Shown here: one piece after another, positions 16,355 to 24,991 of the stretch
Layout of the letters: each line of letters opens with the position of its first letter
Position numbering within the stretch: position 1 is the first letter of the stretch
DNA from: Peptacetobacter sp900539645
Lineage (GTDB): Bacteria; Bacillota; Clostridia; Peptostreptococcales; Peptostreptococcaceae
Assembly: GCF_047807365.1 (NCBI RefSeq)
Contig: NZ_JBLOUI010000001.1
Span: forward strand, 124,001 to 188,000
Direction of reading: 5' to 3'
Length of the DNA stretch: 64,000 bases
Notes under the pieces: model-generated
What the model was told of the DNA's origin: nothing
Databases searched by the model: none
What the model saw: only the letters and a program-made list of their open reading frames with translations
Made by a program: the position numbers and the translations under genes

Positions 16355-17209
16355 TTAGATTCTTTCAGATTGGAACATCTCCTTTAGAATCTCTGCATCC
16401 TTTGAATCAACAGTCTTTCCAGTCCATATTTCAAATGCATCTATACCTTGGTTTATAAGCATATCTATTCCATGAACAACTTTTAAATTATTTTTCTCTG
16501 CCCATTTGATCAAATTGGTTCTATGAGGTTTGTAAACTATATCGTACACCACTATATCTCCAGCTATCTCTATACTCTCATCTATAGGGCATTCTTCGCT
16601 TTCCATGCCTATTGGAGTAGTATTTATCAAAAAATCATACTTTTCTAAATCATTCTTGTTGACCTCTTCTTTTGAATATACAACCTCTGTTCCAAATACA
16701 GAATTTACTCTTTTGGCTATTTTTTCTGCATTTCCAAGGCTTCTATTTCTTATATCAATTTTTTTAATTCCATTAGATGCCATTTCAATAGCTATACTTC
16801 TACATGCACCACCGCATCCAAGTATAAGCGCACTCTTACCTTTTATAGATATATCTCTATCTGTAATAGCTTTTACAAATCCTCTTCCGTCTGTATTGTA
16901 CCCTTTTAAAATTCCATCCTCATTTTTGACAGTATTTACAGCGCCTATTAATTCTGCATTTCTATCAATCTCATCTAGTCCTGCCATTATATCCGTCTTG
17001 TATGGAATAGTTACATTAAACCCAACTGTGTTTAATATTCTCATAGCTTCTACAGATTTATATATTTTTTTAGGCTCTATATCAAAGCATAGATACGCTC
17101 CATTTACGCCGTATTTTTCAAATAAATAGCTGTGCATATTAGGTGAAAAACTATTTTTAACCGGATGACCTAAAAGCGCAAAGATTCTTGTTTCTGAATT
17201 TGTTCCCAT
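16355..17209 (-). CDS. aroE: Shikimate dehydrogenase AroE
   Basis: NADP-dependent reduction of 3-dehydroshikimate to shikimate. The 284-residue protein has GHPVKNSFSP near the N-terminus, catalytic Lys in NVTIPYK (about 70), GYNTDGRGF, and the nucleotide loop GCGGACRSI. The ATG at 17209 has AAAGGAG upstream; a ten-codon extension is less likely. It heads the pseudopilin genes with no terminator between. A promoter overlapping a cre-like site lies upstream. Confidence 0.93.
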   Translation of the reverse strand: MGTNSETRIFALLGHPVKNSFSPNMHSYLFEKYGVNGAYLCFDIEPKKIYKSVEAMRILNTVGFNVTIPYKTDIMAGLDEIDRNAELIGAVNTVKNEDGILKGYNTDGRGFVKAITDRDISIKGKSALILGCGGACRSIAIEMASNGIKKIDIRNRSLGNAEKIAKRVNSVFGTEVVYSKEEVNKNDLEKYDFLINTTPIGMESEECPIDESIEIAGDIVVYDIVYKPHRTNLIKWAEKNNLKVVHGIDMLINQGIDAFEIWTGKTVDSKDAEILKEMFQSERI

Positions 17210-17293
17210 AATTTCTCCTTTCATATATATAATCTTCAAAAGTTTTTTATTATATACATTTTCTCATTATTTTTTTATATTTAAATACTGCAT

Positions 17294-17322
17294 ATTATCA
17301 AAATAAATCCGTAAGTATGCAA
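17294..17322 (-). promoter_or_regulatory. Possible promoter of aroE and the pseudopilin genes
   Basis: TTGCAT (17317-17322), 17-base spacer and GATAAT (17294-17299) on the minus strand, downstream of the trhP terminator. It would give a leader of about 80 nt before aroE. Confidence 0.55.
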
Positions 17323-17331
17323 TCGTTTGCA
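17317..17331. promoter_or_regulatory. cre-like site (candidate CcpA operator) at the aroE promoter
   Basis: The plus strand reads ATGCAATCGTTTGCA, which fits the catabolite-responsive element consensus WTGNAANCGNWNNCW at every fixed position. It overlaps the -35 box of the predicted aroE promoter, a location compatible with CcpA repression. No ccpA gene is in the window. Confidence 0.5.
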
Positions 17332-17341
17332 AATTATTATA

Positions 17342-17377
17342 CAAAAATAGGCCCTCCCTATTGAATAGAGAGAGCCC
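17342..17377 (-). terminator. Intrinsic terminator of the mltG-trmR-trhP operon
   Basis: A 12-bp stem with two G-U pairs (17350-17361 with 17365-17376) and a 3-nt loop, followed on the minus strand by TATTTTTG. It starts 14 bases after the trhP stop codon. Confidence 0.88.
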
Positions 17378-17390
17378 ACTAAAATTCCTA

Positions 17391-18638
17391 TTAATTATCT
17401 ACTTTTTCTTCTATAGGTTTTCTAAGCATATAATCTTCTTCAACTGGTACATCTAGTTTCATTTTTACTATCTGTCTTGGATGTGGAGCTGATTCTATTG
17501 GCTCACCATCTTCATTGTACATTTCTAATATCTTAGCGTACATAGTTTCTTTGTATGGAGCCATTATTTCTATATCTTCTCCAACAGACATTTTATTTCT
17601 CTGTTCTACTATTGCAAGACCAGTTTCCTCATCATGACCTCTAACAACACCTATGAAATCGTAGTTTCTTACATAAGATGCAGATTCGTAGTTCTGATCT
17701 TCTGTACCTGGTTTGTGTAAATAGAATCCTGTTGTAAAGTGTCTGTGACTTCCTTTTTTAAGTTCTTCCATCCACATTGGGTTGAATTTCCAGTTTTCTG
17801 GATCTTCATAGTATGCATCTAATGCCATTCTGTATGCTCTAACAACTGTTGCAACATAGTAAGCTGTTTTCATTCTTCCTTCTATTTTTAAACTCATTAT
17901 ACCTGATTCAACAAGTTCTGGTATATGTTCTATCATACAAAGGTCTTTTGAGTTGAAGAAGAATGTTCCTCTTTCATCTTCGTATATTGGGAAGTATTCA
18001 CCTGGTCTTTTTTCTTCCATTAGGTAGTACTGCCATCTGCATGACTGTGCACAAGAACCTTTATTAGCTTCTCTACCTGTCATGTAGTTACTTATTAAAC
18101 ATCTTCCTGAGTAAGATATACACATTGCACCGTGCATGAACGCTTCTATTTCTAAATCATCTGGAGTTTTTTCTCTTATTTCTTTTATTTCTTCAAAAGA
18201 CATTTCTCTAGCGACAACTACTCTTTTTATTCCCTGGTTGTACCAGAAATTAGCACTTTCAAAGTTTGTAGTATTAGCCTGAGTACTTAAATGTAATTCC
18301 ATTTCTGGAACAACTCTCTTAGCAACACTTATAACCCCTGGGTCAGATACTATTATCGCATCTATTCCTATTCTCTGTAATTCTAGTAAATATTCATCTA
18401 AATATTTAAAGTCTTCATTGTGAGGTATTATATTAACTGTTACATATACTTTTTTTCCTCTTGCGTGTGCGAATTCAACTCCTTCTGCCATATCTTCTAT
18501 ACTGAAGTTTTTAGCAGCTGATCTCATTCCAAATACTTCTCCACCTATATATACAGCATCAGCACCGTATATTATGGCAGTTTTTAATTTCTCAAGGTCT
18601 CCCGCTGGAGCCAATAATTCTGCTCTTTTCATTTCCAT
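17391..18638 (-). CDS. U32-family peptidase-like tRNA hydroxylation protein (TrhP/YrrO-like)
   Basis: A 415-residue member of the U32 family, with ELLAPAGDLEKLKTAI at the N-terminus and the U32 signature EAFMHGAMCISYSGRC at about 164-179, plus more cysteines in GSCAQSCRW that could hold an iron-sulfur cluster. In Bacillus yrrL-yrrM-yrrN-yrrO has the same order as mltG-trmR-U32 here, and YrrN/YrrO (TrhP) make 5-hydroxyuridine at tRNA position 34 from prephenate. The exact subfamily is inferred. Start ATG at 18638; a second ATG two codons on is possible. Confidence 0.85.
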   Translation of the reverse strand: MEMKRAELLAPAGDLEKLKTAIIYGADAVYIGGEVFGMRSAAKNFSIEDMAEGVEFAHARGKKVYVTVNIIPHNEDFKYLDEYLLELQRIGIDAIIVSDPGVISVAKRVVPEMELHLSTQANTTNFESANFWYNQGIKRVVVAREMSFEEIKEIREKTPDDLEIEAFMHGAMCISYSGRCLISNYMTGREANKGSCAQSCRWQYYLMEEKRPGEYFPIYEDERGTFFFNSKDLCMIEHIPELVESGIMSLKIEGRMKTAYYVATVVRAYRMALDAYYEDPENWKFNPMWMEELKKGSHRHFTTGFYLHKPGTEDQNYESASYVRNYDFIGVVRGHDEETGLAIVEQRNKMSVGEDIEIMAPYKETMYAKILEMYNEDGEPIESAPHPRQIVKMKLDVPVEEDYMLRKPIEEKVDN

Positions 18639-18640
18639 AA

Positions 18641-19297
18641 TTACTTTCTCTCTCCTTCTTTATAACTTAACGCTACACCATCTCCTATTGGTATTAGAGA
18701 TGTGCTTAAATAATCGCAAGTGCATATATAGTCTAGATAATTTCTCATTCTTTTAACTATTGTTTTCTTTCTTCTTACAACGAAATCGTCGTGAGCAACC
18801 ATTCCTTTGTAAAGTATATTATCTGAAACTACAAGTCCACCTTTTTTTAATCTATCTATTACAAGATCAAAGAATAACTGATACTGACCTTTTGCTGCAT
18901 CTATGAAGATCATATCAAATTCTCCATCTATTGTTTTTAATGTTTCTTCGGCATCTCCCTCAAGTATAGTTATCTTATCCTCAAGTCCCGCTCTCTTTAT
19001 ATTTTCTTTTGCTTTTTCTATCATAACTTCATTTCTTTCAGTAGTTATAATTTCAACATCTCCACCTAATACAGATGCAAAGAATATTGACGAATACCCT
19101 ATTGCACAACCTATTTCTAGTATTCTTTTAGGTCTATGTATTTTTAATATAACGTTTAAAAGATCTGATACCTCTTTGTGAATTATAGGTACACTATTTT
19201 CGTGGGCATAATCTTCTAATTCTTTAAGTAGCCCATCTTTTTCAGCTAGTGTTTCCCTTATATATTCTTCAACAAGGTCGTTTACTATATTACTCAT
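18641..19297 (-). CDS. trmR: O-methyltransferase, probable tRNA 5-hydroxyuridine methyltransferase TrmR
   Basis: A 218-residue class I SAM methyltransferase of the YrrM/caffeoyl-CoA OMT fold. Motif I is ILEIGCAIGYSSIFFA at about 75-90, an acidic strand end is IITTERNE, and the metal-site motif FDMIFIDAAKGQY follows. Between mltG and a U32 gene it is in the position of B. subtilis yrrM, whose product converts ho5U34 to mo5U34. The stop codon lies only two bases before the U32 start, so the two are co-translated. Confidence 0.85.
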   Translation of the reverse strand: MSNIVNDLVEEYIRETLAEKDGLLKELEDYAHENSVPIIHKEVSDLLNVILKIHRPKRILEIGCAIGYSSIFFASVLGGDVEIITTERNEVMIEKAKENIKRAGLEDKITILEGDAEETLKTIDGEFDMIFIDAAKGQYQLFFDLVIDRLKKGGLVVSDNILYKGMVAHDDFVVRRKKTIVKRMRNYLDYICTCDYLSTSLIPIGDGVALSYKEGERK

Positions 19298-19316
19298 AAA
19301 ATCTCTCCACTTCTAA

Positions 19317-20384
19317 TTAATTTGCCTCAGATTCTTTGTTCTGAGTTTCCTGTTTCTTTTTTTCTCTCTGTTCTTTATACTGTTTTTCGTATTTTAAATG
19401 TTCTTCATAAGTTTTAGCGTAATTATTTCCTCCACCATCTTCTTTAGCTACAAAGTATAAATACTCTGTATCAGCAGGGTTTATAGCTGCTTCTATTGAT
19501 TTCCAAGATGGATTTGCTATAGGTGTAGGTGGTAGCCCTTTGTATTTATATGAATTGTATGGTGATTCAACCTTTAAATCATTGTAGCTGACAACCTTTC
19601 TTCTTTCCTTAAACGCATACTGAACTGTAGCATCAGATTGAAGTAGCATATCTTTTGCTAATCTATTGTAGAACACACTAGCAATTAAAGGTCTATCCTC
19701 ATCTAAAACCGCCTCTTTTTCTACTATAGATGCCATTTTCATAACATCGTAGAAGTTAAGGTTTTTATGTTTTTCCATTTCTGGTTTTATTTTAGCTTTA
19801 TATATTTCGTTGAATTTATTAAGCATTCTAGAGATTACTTCTCTTTCGCTCTCTCCTTCAGAGCAGAAATATGTACTAGGATAAAGGAATCCTTCTAAGC
19901 TTTTTATGTTATTATCTTTTAAAAACTCATACTTATCTCTAAACTCATCTGGATTGTTTATAAGTTTTTCATAATTTTCTTTGCTTCCAAGTTTTTTCTT
20001 AACTAACTCATCTATCACTTCAGTAGAAGTCGCGCCCTCTTTAACAGTCACTTTAGGACCAGAATGGTATATTTTACCAGCTGCTATATCATCTATAATC
20101 TCATCATTTGTATATGATTGGTCAAACTGATACTCTCCAGCTTTAAACTGAGATGCTTTACCACTCATTTTTACATTTATCTTAAATACTAATTTATTTT
20201 TTATAAGTTTTGCATCGCTAAGTATTTCTGCTATGCTATCTGTTCCAGAACTAGATGGAATCTCTACAACCACCTTTTTTTCTTCGTTTACATCGTATGC
20301 ACCAGACCGCTTTTTAAAATATATACCCCCAGATGCTGCTATTACAACCAAAAGTACTAAAATAACTAAAAACTTTTTTTTCAT
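19317..20384 (-). CDS. mltG: Endolytic murein transglycosylase MltG
   Basis: Cleaves nascent glycan strands and limits their length. The 355-residue protein has an N-terminal membrane anchor (residues 4-25), a LysM-like region, and the YceG catalytic region with MASIVEKEAVLDEDRPLIAS, where the first Glu of VEKEA is the expected catalytic residue, then FYNRLAKDMLLQSDATVQYA. The C-terminal tail is Lys/Glu/Gln-rich. First gene of mltG-trmR-trhP, as in Bacillus. Confidence 0.93.
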   Translation of the reverse strand: MKKKFLVILVLLVVIAASGGIYFKKRSGAYDVNEEKKVVVEIPSSSGTDSIAEILSDAKLIKNKLVFKINVKMSGKASQFKAGEYQFDQSYTNDEIIDDIAAGKIYHSGPKVTVKEGATSTEVIDELVKKKLGSKENYEKLINNPDEFRDKYEFLKDNNIKSLEGFLYPSTYFCSEGESEREVISRMLNKFNEIYKAKIKPEMEKHKNLNFYDVMKMASIVEKEAVLDEDRPLIASVFYNRLAKDMLLQSDATVQYAFKERRKVVSYNDLKVESPYNSYKYKGLPPTPIANPSWKSIEAAINPADTEYLYFVAKEDGGGNNYAKTYEEHLKYEKQYKEQREKKKQETQNKESEAN

Positions 20385-20442
20385 ATTTTTTCTCCTTTTT
20401 TATTGGATTATAACTCTGCAATTATAAATTATAACAGTAACA

Positions 20443-20473
20443 TAAAAAAAAGTCTAACAAATAATGTTAGACT
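20443..20473 (-). terminator. Intrinsic terminator of the Xer-like recombinase gene
   Basis: GTCTAACA (20452-20459) and TGTTAGAC (20465-20472) form a perfect stem with a 5-nt loop, followed on the minus strand by eight T. It closes the long unit that comes down from steA and separates it from mltG. Confidence 0.92.
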
Positions 20474-20520
20474 TTGTATTTTATAAGTATTTTATAATTC
20501 CATTTTATTTGTACTCAGTA

Positions 20521-21399
20521 TTATTTTCTCGGGTGTTTTAGATTCATTTCTTTTCTCATATTTTGATCTATGCAGTTTAAATATGACTGTATACTAGATA
20601 AATTAGTGTTTCCTAAAATTTTATTTACAGACGCTATATTGGCACCCTTATTTATCATATGTATTGCAAATGAATGTCTTAGCATAGTTGGATTTATGTT
20701 TTTATTTATATTTGCCTTTTGAGAATATCTTTTAATTATTTTCCATAATCCCTGTCTTGTAAACCTATGCCCTAATGCACTTACAAATAAAGCATTTTCG
20801 CCTTCAGCTGCTACATTATCTCTCGCTTCATTTACATAAAGTTCTAAGTATTTCTTAGTTACATCTATAAGAGGTATAATCCTTTTATTCTTAGTTGAAG
20901 AACAAGTTATACTCCCCATTTCAAAATCTACATCATCTATATTAAGGTCTATCAGCTCAGATACCTTCATTCCTGTGCCGTACAACACCTCAAATATAGC
21001 CTTATCTCTTTTTAATTTATTTGAGTCTAAACTTTCGAAATTTAACAGAGCTTCTATTTCTTCTTCTGTTAAAATCTCCACTGCTTCTTTTTTTATCTTT
21101 GGCTTTTTAATATTTTTAGCCGGATCTGTTTCACAAATCTTACTAAAGAATAGATAGTCGTGGAAAGATTTTATAGATGATGTAGTTCTAGCTATAGTAG
21201 AAACAGATGTATTGTGTTTCTCTAGCTCAACTAGATAGTTTAATATATCTGTTTCTACAACATCTTTGATATCTATATTTTTTTCCTCTAAATAATCCTT
21301 ATATTTTTTTAAATCTATTCTATAAGATGAAACAGTGTTTAAAGATAATTTTCTTTTATTTTCTATATAATCTATATATTCTTTTATTAAATTGTCCAT
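20521..21399 (-). CDS. XerD-like tyrosine recombinase missing conserved catalytic residues
   Basis: A 292-residue protein with the Xer fold: an N-terminal SAM-like core-binding domain (to about 100) and a C-terminal catalytic domain. Against the XerD pattern the first Arg is Lys (GTGMKVSEL), the first His of HxxR is Thr (PTMLRHSFA), and the His/Trp site is Asn (ILGNTNLSS). The second Arg, the beta-hairpin Lys and the nucleophile Tyr (IQSYLN) remain. Activity is doubtful. The ATG at 21399 has GAGGAG upstream. It could keep a DNA-binding role. Confidence 0.8.
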   Translation of the reverse strand: MDNLIKEYIDYIENKRKLSLNTVSSYRIDLKKYKDYLEEKNIDIKDVVETDILNYLVELEKHNTSVSTIARTTSSIKSFHDYLFFSKICETDPAKNIKKPKIKKEAVEILTEEEIEALLNFESLDSNKLKRDKAIFEVLYGTGMKVSELIDLNIDDVDFEMGSITCSSTKNKRIIPLIDVTKKYLELYVNEARDNVAAEGENALFVSALGHRFTRQGLWKIIKRYSQKANINKNINPTMLRHSFAIHMINKGANIASVNKILGNTNLSSIQSYLNCIDQNMRKEMNLKHPRK

Positions 21400-21487
21400 C
21401 CTAAACTCCTCATTCGATTTCTTACACATCGTATGTCCTCATACGAAATCTTTTAAAGTCAGGTTCTTTAATCCCAAAATTTTAGAA

Positions 21488-22558
21488 TTATTTATTTTCT
21501 GTTATATAAATCGCTGCAGACGATGCTGAGTCAAAGAATTCACTATCCTGTTCGTAGTTTCTTCCCATGCTCTTAACTTTTAGTCCGTAGCTATCTATAT
21601 CTTCTTTTGTTCTATTATTTTTTATGTATTCTATTTTATGTTTTTCGTCTAATTTATTTTCTTTAATCTGATTTTTTATTATGCTATCTTTTTCTTCACC
21701 GTAAATAGTTATTGGTATTTCAACCCCTACATTAACTATTTCATCAAATATAGTTATACTGTGGTGAGATATCCCTCTATGTCTATCTCTCATATCAGCA
21801 AAACTTATTCTAGGTATAGCAACTGGTCTACCACCTAATTTTGATATTGCATCTAATATTGGTCCTTGTTCAATTCCTGTAAATCCGTATTTTGTACCAG
21901 TTCCAGCAATTCCAGGTCCCATGCTTATAAATACAGCATCTGCTTTAGCTATTTCTTTAGCAGTTATTAATGCTGTATATATATTTATACATTCGTAATC
22001 TCCACCAAAGGCATTTCCAAATGTTATTGTAGAGTCTATTAATCCTTTATCTTTTAGCGTTGCTGCATTCATACTAAAGTATATTGGAAGTGCAGCTCCG
22101 TCAGTCATTATGTATACTAGTTTTTTGTTTGGATTTAGTCTTTTGTACGTTGCTGCAAATGGAGTTAGCATACTGTGTAGAGTTCCAACAACTACAGGCA
22201 TTCCATCAAGTGTTTCAAATTTTTCAAATACATCGTGGTATTTGCTTTCGTGATCCTCAACTGAATCAACTCTAACCTGCATAGGAGTATATCTAAGCTT
22301 CATTATGTGCCCCTGACCTTCTAAATCAGCCTCCATGTTGTCTAGGTTAGATATTACATAGTGGTATCCACCTGTACCAAGAGAAAGCTCCACAGCTGTC
22401 GTATTTAGAAGCACCTTATCTCCAACTTTTACTTCTCCAGTCATTTTAGGATAGTTGTACGCTCTAAATATTTCTCCGTTTATTTCAACTCTTATATCGT
22501 CAAGCTGTCCATTTTGTTTTTTTATTTCAACTACATCGCCTATTTTTCTGCTCAACAT
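21488..22558 (-). CDS. DUF3866 family protein
   Basis: A 356-residue soluble protein of the DUF3866 family, known from Clostridia and Actinobacteria but without an assigned function. Visible features are a beta-rich N-terminus, SLGTGGYHYVISN, VVVGTLHSMLTPFAATY, an FISMGPGIAGTGTKYG glycine-rich stretch, and ADMRDRHRGISHHS. The glycine-rich part resembles a nucleotide or sugar-phosphate site. It follows the MraY/WecA-type gene by six bases in the SteA/SteB cluster, suggesting an envelope-linked role. Confidence 0.75.
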   Translation of the reverse strand: MLSRKIGDVVEIKKQNGQLDDIRVEINGEIFRAYNYPKMTGEVKVGDKVLLNTTAVELSLGTGGYHYVISNLDNMEADLEGQGHIMKLRYTPMQVRVDSVEDHESKYHDVFEKFETLDGMPVVVGTLHSMLTPFAATYKRLNPNKKLVYIMTDGAALPIYFSMNAATLKDKGLIDSTITFGNAFGGDYECINIYTALITAKEIAKADAVFISMGPGIAGTGTKYGFTGIEQGPILDAISKLGGRPVAIPRISFADMRDRHRGISHHSITIFDEIVNVGVEIPITIYGEEKDSIIKNQIKENKLDEKHKIEYIKNNRTKEDIDSYGLKVKSMGRNYEQDSEFFDSASSAAIYITENK

Positions 22559-22564
22559 AAATGA

Positions 22565-23389
22565 CTACCTTCCTAATCTGTCCAAGAAATTAAGGACTTT
22601 ATTTTTTTCTATTATCTTAGTTAGGGAATATTTTTCAGTTAAGATATGTATAAGTACTAAGAATACTAACCAACCTATTTTAACATTTATAGAATATCCA
22701 AATGCCATAAATATACCTATTGATATACCAAGCACATTTGAACCAGCATCCCCCATCATACACTTAGCTTTTAAATCCTGATTGAAGTAAGCAAGCACTG
22801 CTGGAACTATTAAGAATGGTAGTATTCTTGTAAATCCAGTAAGTGTAGCTATCATAACAATCATTATAACTAAATATACTTTTATAGCTCTTCCCGGTCT
22901 TAAATCCATTAAGTTCATAAGATTTGTAGAAAGTGCTATTATAAGTGTATTTAATACTATTTCAGGTATGCTTCTTGTTAAGACTACTGATATTAATAAT
23001 CCAACAAACCCTCCATAAAGTGCTTTAAATCCACCTGTTGTAAGTGTACCTTTGAAAAGACTTTTAAAGTGTCCTTTTAAGCCACTTACGTTTCTATTTC
23101 CAATTATATCGTCCATTATCCCTGCAAATGACATAGATAAAGCTGCAAATAAGAACATAAATAAGTATTTCATATGCTCAGAATCTCTATCTATATAAGC
23201 TAGTACCATAGATGATATAACAAGCATTGGAACGAATACTATCCCCATACTTACAGGTATCATATCCTGTTTGTAGTTAGGTCTAACTATTTCGCCTTCT
23301 ATTAACATTTTTTTGAACATAGGAATTATAAGAAGAGTCCCTACAAATCCTACTAATGCAAGTATAAGCATAATGTACATATCTGCCAT
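22565..23389 (-). CDS. MraY/WecA-type polyprenyl-phosphate sugar-phosphate transferase
   Basis: A 274-residue polytopic membrane protein with about eight hydrophobic segments and the PNPT-family motifs: DD in GIMDDIIG, NLMNLMDLRPGRAIK, and CMMGDAGSN. Such enzymes move a sugar-1-phosphate from a UDP-sugar to undecaprenyl phosphate. It is shorter than MraY (about 320) and its sugar is not predictable. The start overlaps the stop of the glycosyltransferase gene, so the two are probably made together. Confidence 0.8.
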   Translation of the reverse strand: MADMYIMLILALVGFVGTLLIIPMFKKMLIEGEIVRPNYKQDMIPVSMGIVFVPMLVISSMVLAYIDRDSEHMKYLFMFLFAALSMSFAGIMDDIIGNRNVSGLKGHFKSLFKGTLTTGGFKALYGGFVGLLISVVLTRSIPEIVLNTLIIALSTNLMNLMDLRPGRAIKVYLVIMIVMIATLTGFTRILPFLIVPAVLAYFNQDLKAKCMMGDAGSNVLGISIGIFMAFGYSINVKIGWLVFLVLIHILTEKYSLTKIIEKNKVLNFLDRLGR

Positions 23390-24087
23390 TACTTAGCACC
23401 CCATTCCTTTTTCTTCTGTTTTACAACTTTTTTAATATGGTAATATTGTTTACCTCTGTGGATAAATCCTTTTAAATCCCTTCCTGTTTCATTGTGAGTC
23501 ATTTCCACTGGAACTTCTTTAATTCTGTATCCCCATTTTAATATGTCTATAGACATCCCTACTTCGACACCGTATCCATATGGTATTGTATCAAATCTTT
23601 CTATTACTTCTTTTTTGAATATTCTCTGACCTGATATACTGGCGTTTAATTCAACACCTGTCATTTCATATACAGACTCTTTAGCTAGTCCTTTTACAAG
23701 ACCTAGTCCACCCTTTTTCTTAGCTCCAGGGAACTGTGCTATTGTCACATCTGCCTCGTCATCAAATACTGGTTTTATTATTTTTATTACTTCTGAAGAA
23801 CAAGACCCTAAATCTGCATCTAAGAATCCTACTATATCTGCATTTTTAAGAGCTTCTTTTAGACCAAAGTTAAGAGCATATCCCTTACCTCTATTTTTAT
23901 CAAGTCTAAATACTTTTACTTTTTCACTATCTACACTTCTAGCTTCTGATTCTGTATTGTCAGAAGAACCATCGTCGACAACTATTATTTCATTTATTTC
24001 ATCTATACCAACAATCCCTTCAAGAGTAGCTTTTATTCTGCTACCCTCGTTGAATGCTGGCATTATTATGCTTGTATAATGTTCCAT
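23389..24087 (-). CDS. Family 2 glycosyltransferase (polyprenyl-phosphate/GpgS-like)
   Basis: A 232-residue GT-A fold enzyme. The N-terminus is SIIMPAFNEGSRIKATL, with VDDGSSDNT at 37-45 and the metal-binding DADLGS near 90. Residues SGQRIFKKEV and GYGVEVGMSIDILKWGYRI resemble the acceptor region of DPM-type and glucosyl-3-phosphoglycerate synthase enzymes. No membrane anchor. Between the SteB-like gene and the MraY/WecA-type gene, it may act on a lipid carrier; acceptor unknown. Confidence 0.82.
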   Translation of the reverse strand: MEHYTSIIMPAFNEGSRIKATLEGIVGIDEINEIIVVDDGSSDNTESEARSVDSEKVKVFRLDKNRGKGYALNFGLKEALKNADIVGFLDADLGSCSSEVIKIIKPVFDDEADVTIAQFPGAKKKGGLGLVKGLAKESVYEMTGVELNASISGQRIFKKEVIERFDTIPYGYGVEVGMSIDILKWGYRIKEVPVEMTHNETGRDLKGFIHRGKQYYHIKKVVKQKKKEWGAK

Positions 24088-24097
24088 TTTTTTCTCC

Positions 24098-24970
24098 TTA
24101 TTTTTCCATTGGGATTAGAGAAGATGCTGTATCTAATCTTCCGAAATTACCTACAAGATTTTCATCCTGTATTAGAGCTACTAAAGAAAGTACTCCTGTT
24201 TTTTCATCTATATTATCTACAGTTGCTGCTTTATTTTTAGCATACTGCTCAACATATGAAGTTTTAGCTCCTTTTGTCTGTGCTTCAACTACATATTTGT
24301 TTTCAGATTTTAATTTTGATACTACAAATTTATCAAGTTCATTGAACTGTTTTGCTGGATCTGATGATTCTGATGCTGCTGATATTACAACAGATGAGAA
24401 GTTTGAAATATCATCGCTTTCAGAATTTAAGTCTATCATCTTTAATTCTTCTAGTGGAGCTAAAGATTCAGCATTACCTCTTTTTACTATGTCGAACACA
24501 TAGTTTACAACGTCCCCAGTTGATTTAAATTTTTCTCCAGTTTTTTCAGCTGCCTGTTTTATTAATTCTTTGTCAGTTATTTCTTTATTTAATATTAATT
24601 CAAAAGCAACTGAACCATCATACTGATTTACTATTTCTTTTAATTTGTCTACATTTTCTGTTCTACCGTAAGTAGATACAACAGCAACTTTTTTACCTGA
24701 TAAAGAGCCTGACATTAAAGCATCTGCATTTTCATTTACATACTCTACTAAAGCATTGTACTTTTTATCAGTATTTTTTAAGTCAGATGATAATGTATCA
24801 TTTTCTTCCTGGATACTGTTGAATTCTTCATCAAGCTGCTCTATTATAGCTGCCTGCTGTTTGTTCATTTCTTCGTTATTGTTTAGATTGAATCCAACAA
24901 GTATCCCTATACCTAACGCTAGGAATATTGCCCCAATCGAAACAATGTAGTATTTCATATTTATATGCAT
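24098..24970 (-). CDS. SteB/MctB-family membrane-anchored coiled-coil protein
   Basis: A 290-residue protein with one N-terminal membrane helix (YYIVSIGAIFLALGIGILVG, 7-26), a coiled coil at about 33-75, and an extracellular-looking alpha/beta domain. This is the layout of mycobacterial MctB and corynebacterial SteB, often annotated as a copper transporter. SteB works with SteA in cell separation in Corynebacterium. It lies 21 bases from steA here, as in actinobacteria. No metal-binding cluster is seen, so a copper role is doubtful. Confidence 0.75.
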   Translation of the reverse strand: MHINMKYYIVSIGAIFLALGIGILVGFNLNNNEEMNKQQAAIIEQLDEEFNSIQEENDTLSSDLKNTDKKYNALVEYVNENADALMSGSLSGKKVAVVSTYGRTENVDKLKEIVNQYDGSVAFELILNKEITDKELIKQAAEKTGEKFKSTGDVVNYVFDIVKRGNAESLAPLEELKMIDLNSESDDISNFSSVVISAASESSDPAKQFNELDKFVVSKLKSENKYVVEAQTKGAKTSYVEQYAKNKAATVDNIDEKTGVLSLVALIQDENLVGNFGRLDTASSLIPMEK

Positions 24971-24991
24971 AATATTTTCCTCCTGCTAAAA

